DNA of 41,749 nucleotides from NCBI RefSeq assembly GCF_001907675.1, contig NZ_MPNT01000043.1:1-41749 (forward strand), given 5' to 3'. The DNA is from Mycobacterium paraffinicum (lineage in GTDB: Bacteria; Actinomycetota; Actinomycetes; Mycobacteriales; Mycobacteriaceae). Positions 41,612 through 41,749 of this stretch are shown here, in pieces (the stretch's first letter is position 1; every line of letters begins with the position of its first letter). The translations under genes were made by a program, and so were the position numbers. The notes below the pieces were generated by a model that searched no databases, was not told where the DNA came from, and saw nothing but the letters and a program-made list of their open reading frames with translations.

Positions 41612-41749
41612 GGGGGGGGGGGGTGGTTCTTTTTAACCTCTCTTCCTCCCCGCGGAGGGGGGAGGTGTTAGGTCTGGGGGGGGGGCGGGTGTTTTAGACA
41701 GTAATTGTCGGACGCTAGGTTGCTGGTGGGTGTGTGTTGAGGGTGTGTG
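41609..41749. other. low-complexity, probably erroneous contig-end sequence
   Basis: From about 41609 there is a run of 15 G residues, then TTCTTTTTAACC and further G runs, and a TG-rich tail. The composition is unlike the rest of the window and no gene reading continues through it. It looks like poor sequence at a contig terminus. Confidence 0.7.

Noticed and set aside
39347..41671. Long plus-strand frame antisense to the ABC transporters, with a similar one at 36886-38208
   Set aside because: Repeated GHQ/DRR-type composition with no domain; it mirrors the conserved ABC sequence on the other strand, and both paralogues give the same kind of shadow.

Overview
The window is high-GC actinobacterial DNA with almost no non-coding sequence. 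Its gene content points to a mycobacterium: mycolic-acid methyltransferase (cmaA1 type), MmpS/MmpL exporters, the imuA'/imuB/dnaE2 mutasome, otsB2, a WS/DGAT-like acyltransferase, MIRU-type repeats and an Rv3365c-Rv3361c type operon ending in mfpA. Most of the window from guaA onward follows, from memory, the M. tuberculosis H37Rv order Rv3396c to Rv3361c in reverse orientation, but the PE_PGRS genes and the Rv3373-Rv3388 block are missing. That suggests a non-tuberculous species; I cannot name it. Both extreme ends read like contig ends: the right end is homopolymer-rich and of lower GC, and the left end cuts into a 13E12/HNH gene.

Layout. 1-325: tail of a 13E12-family gene. 384-5185: an accessory block with a minus-strand operon (DHA2 efflux pump, two SAM methyltransferases, alpha/beta hydrolase) divergent from an HxlR regulator. 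5227-11312: a second accessory block with a minus-strand SDR-SDR-TetR operon divergent from mmpS-mmpL-SRPBCC, with two related palindromes in the shared promoter region. 11360-16943: guaA, a secreted protein, SOS-controlled imuA'-imuB and cmaA1. 16963-21918: a gene remnant, a nucleoside hydrolase, a 2OG-Fe(II) dioxygenase, a two-domain fatty acyl reductase, a 56-bp MIRU-like tandem repeat and lipoprotein lpqD. 22002-25401: htdY, otsB2 and a WS/DGAT-like gene. 25519-28850: SOS box and dnaE2. 28962-31947: small genes (secreted Cys-rich protein, PPOX-fold protein, nitroreductase, YCII, trmL, methyltransferase), including two very short divergent gaps that look like bidirectional leaderless promoters. 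32173-36976: histidine kinase, roadblock, DUF742, GTPase and mfpA. 36979-41611: two tandem Rv1747-like FHA-ABC exporters, the upstream one cut by the window end.

How the genes work together. DnaE2, ImuA' and ImuB form the SOS-inducible mutagenic translesion machine, and both transcription units carry a LexA box in the same variant form. The kinase-roadblock-DUF742-GTPase-MfpA genes overlap one another and act as one unit, with MfpA as gyrase protector. OtsB2, CmaA1, the acyl reductase, HtdY and the Rv1747-like pumps serve trehalose and envelope-lipid metabolism. The two accessory blocks near the left end each combine an exporter, modifying enzymes and a local repressor; they are the best candidates for undescribed systems.
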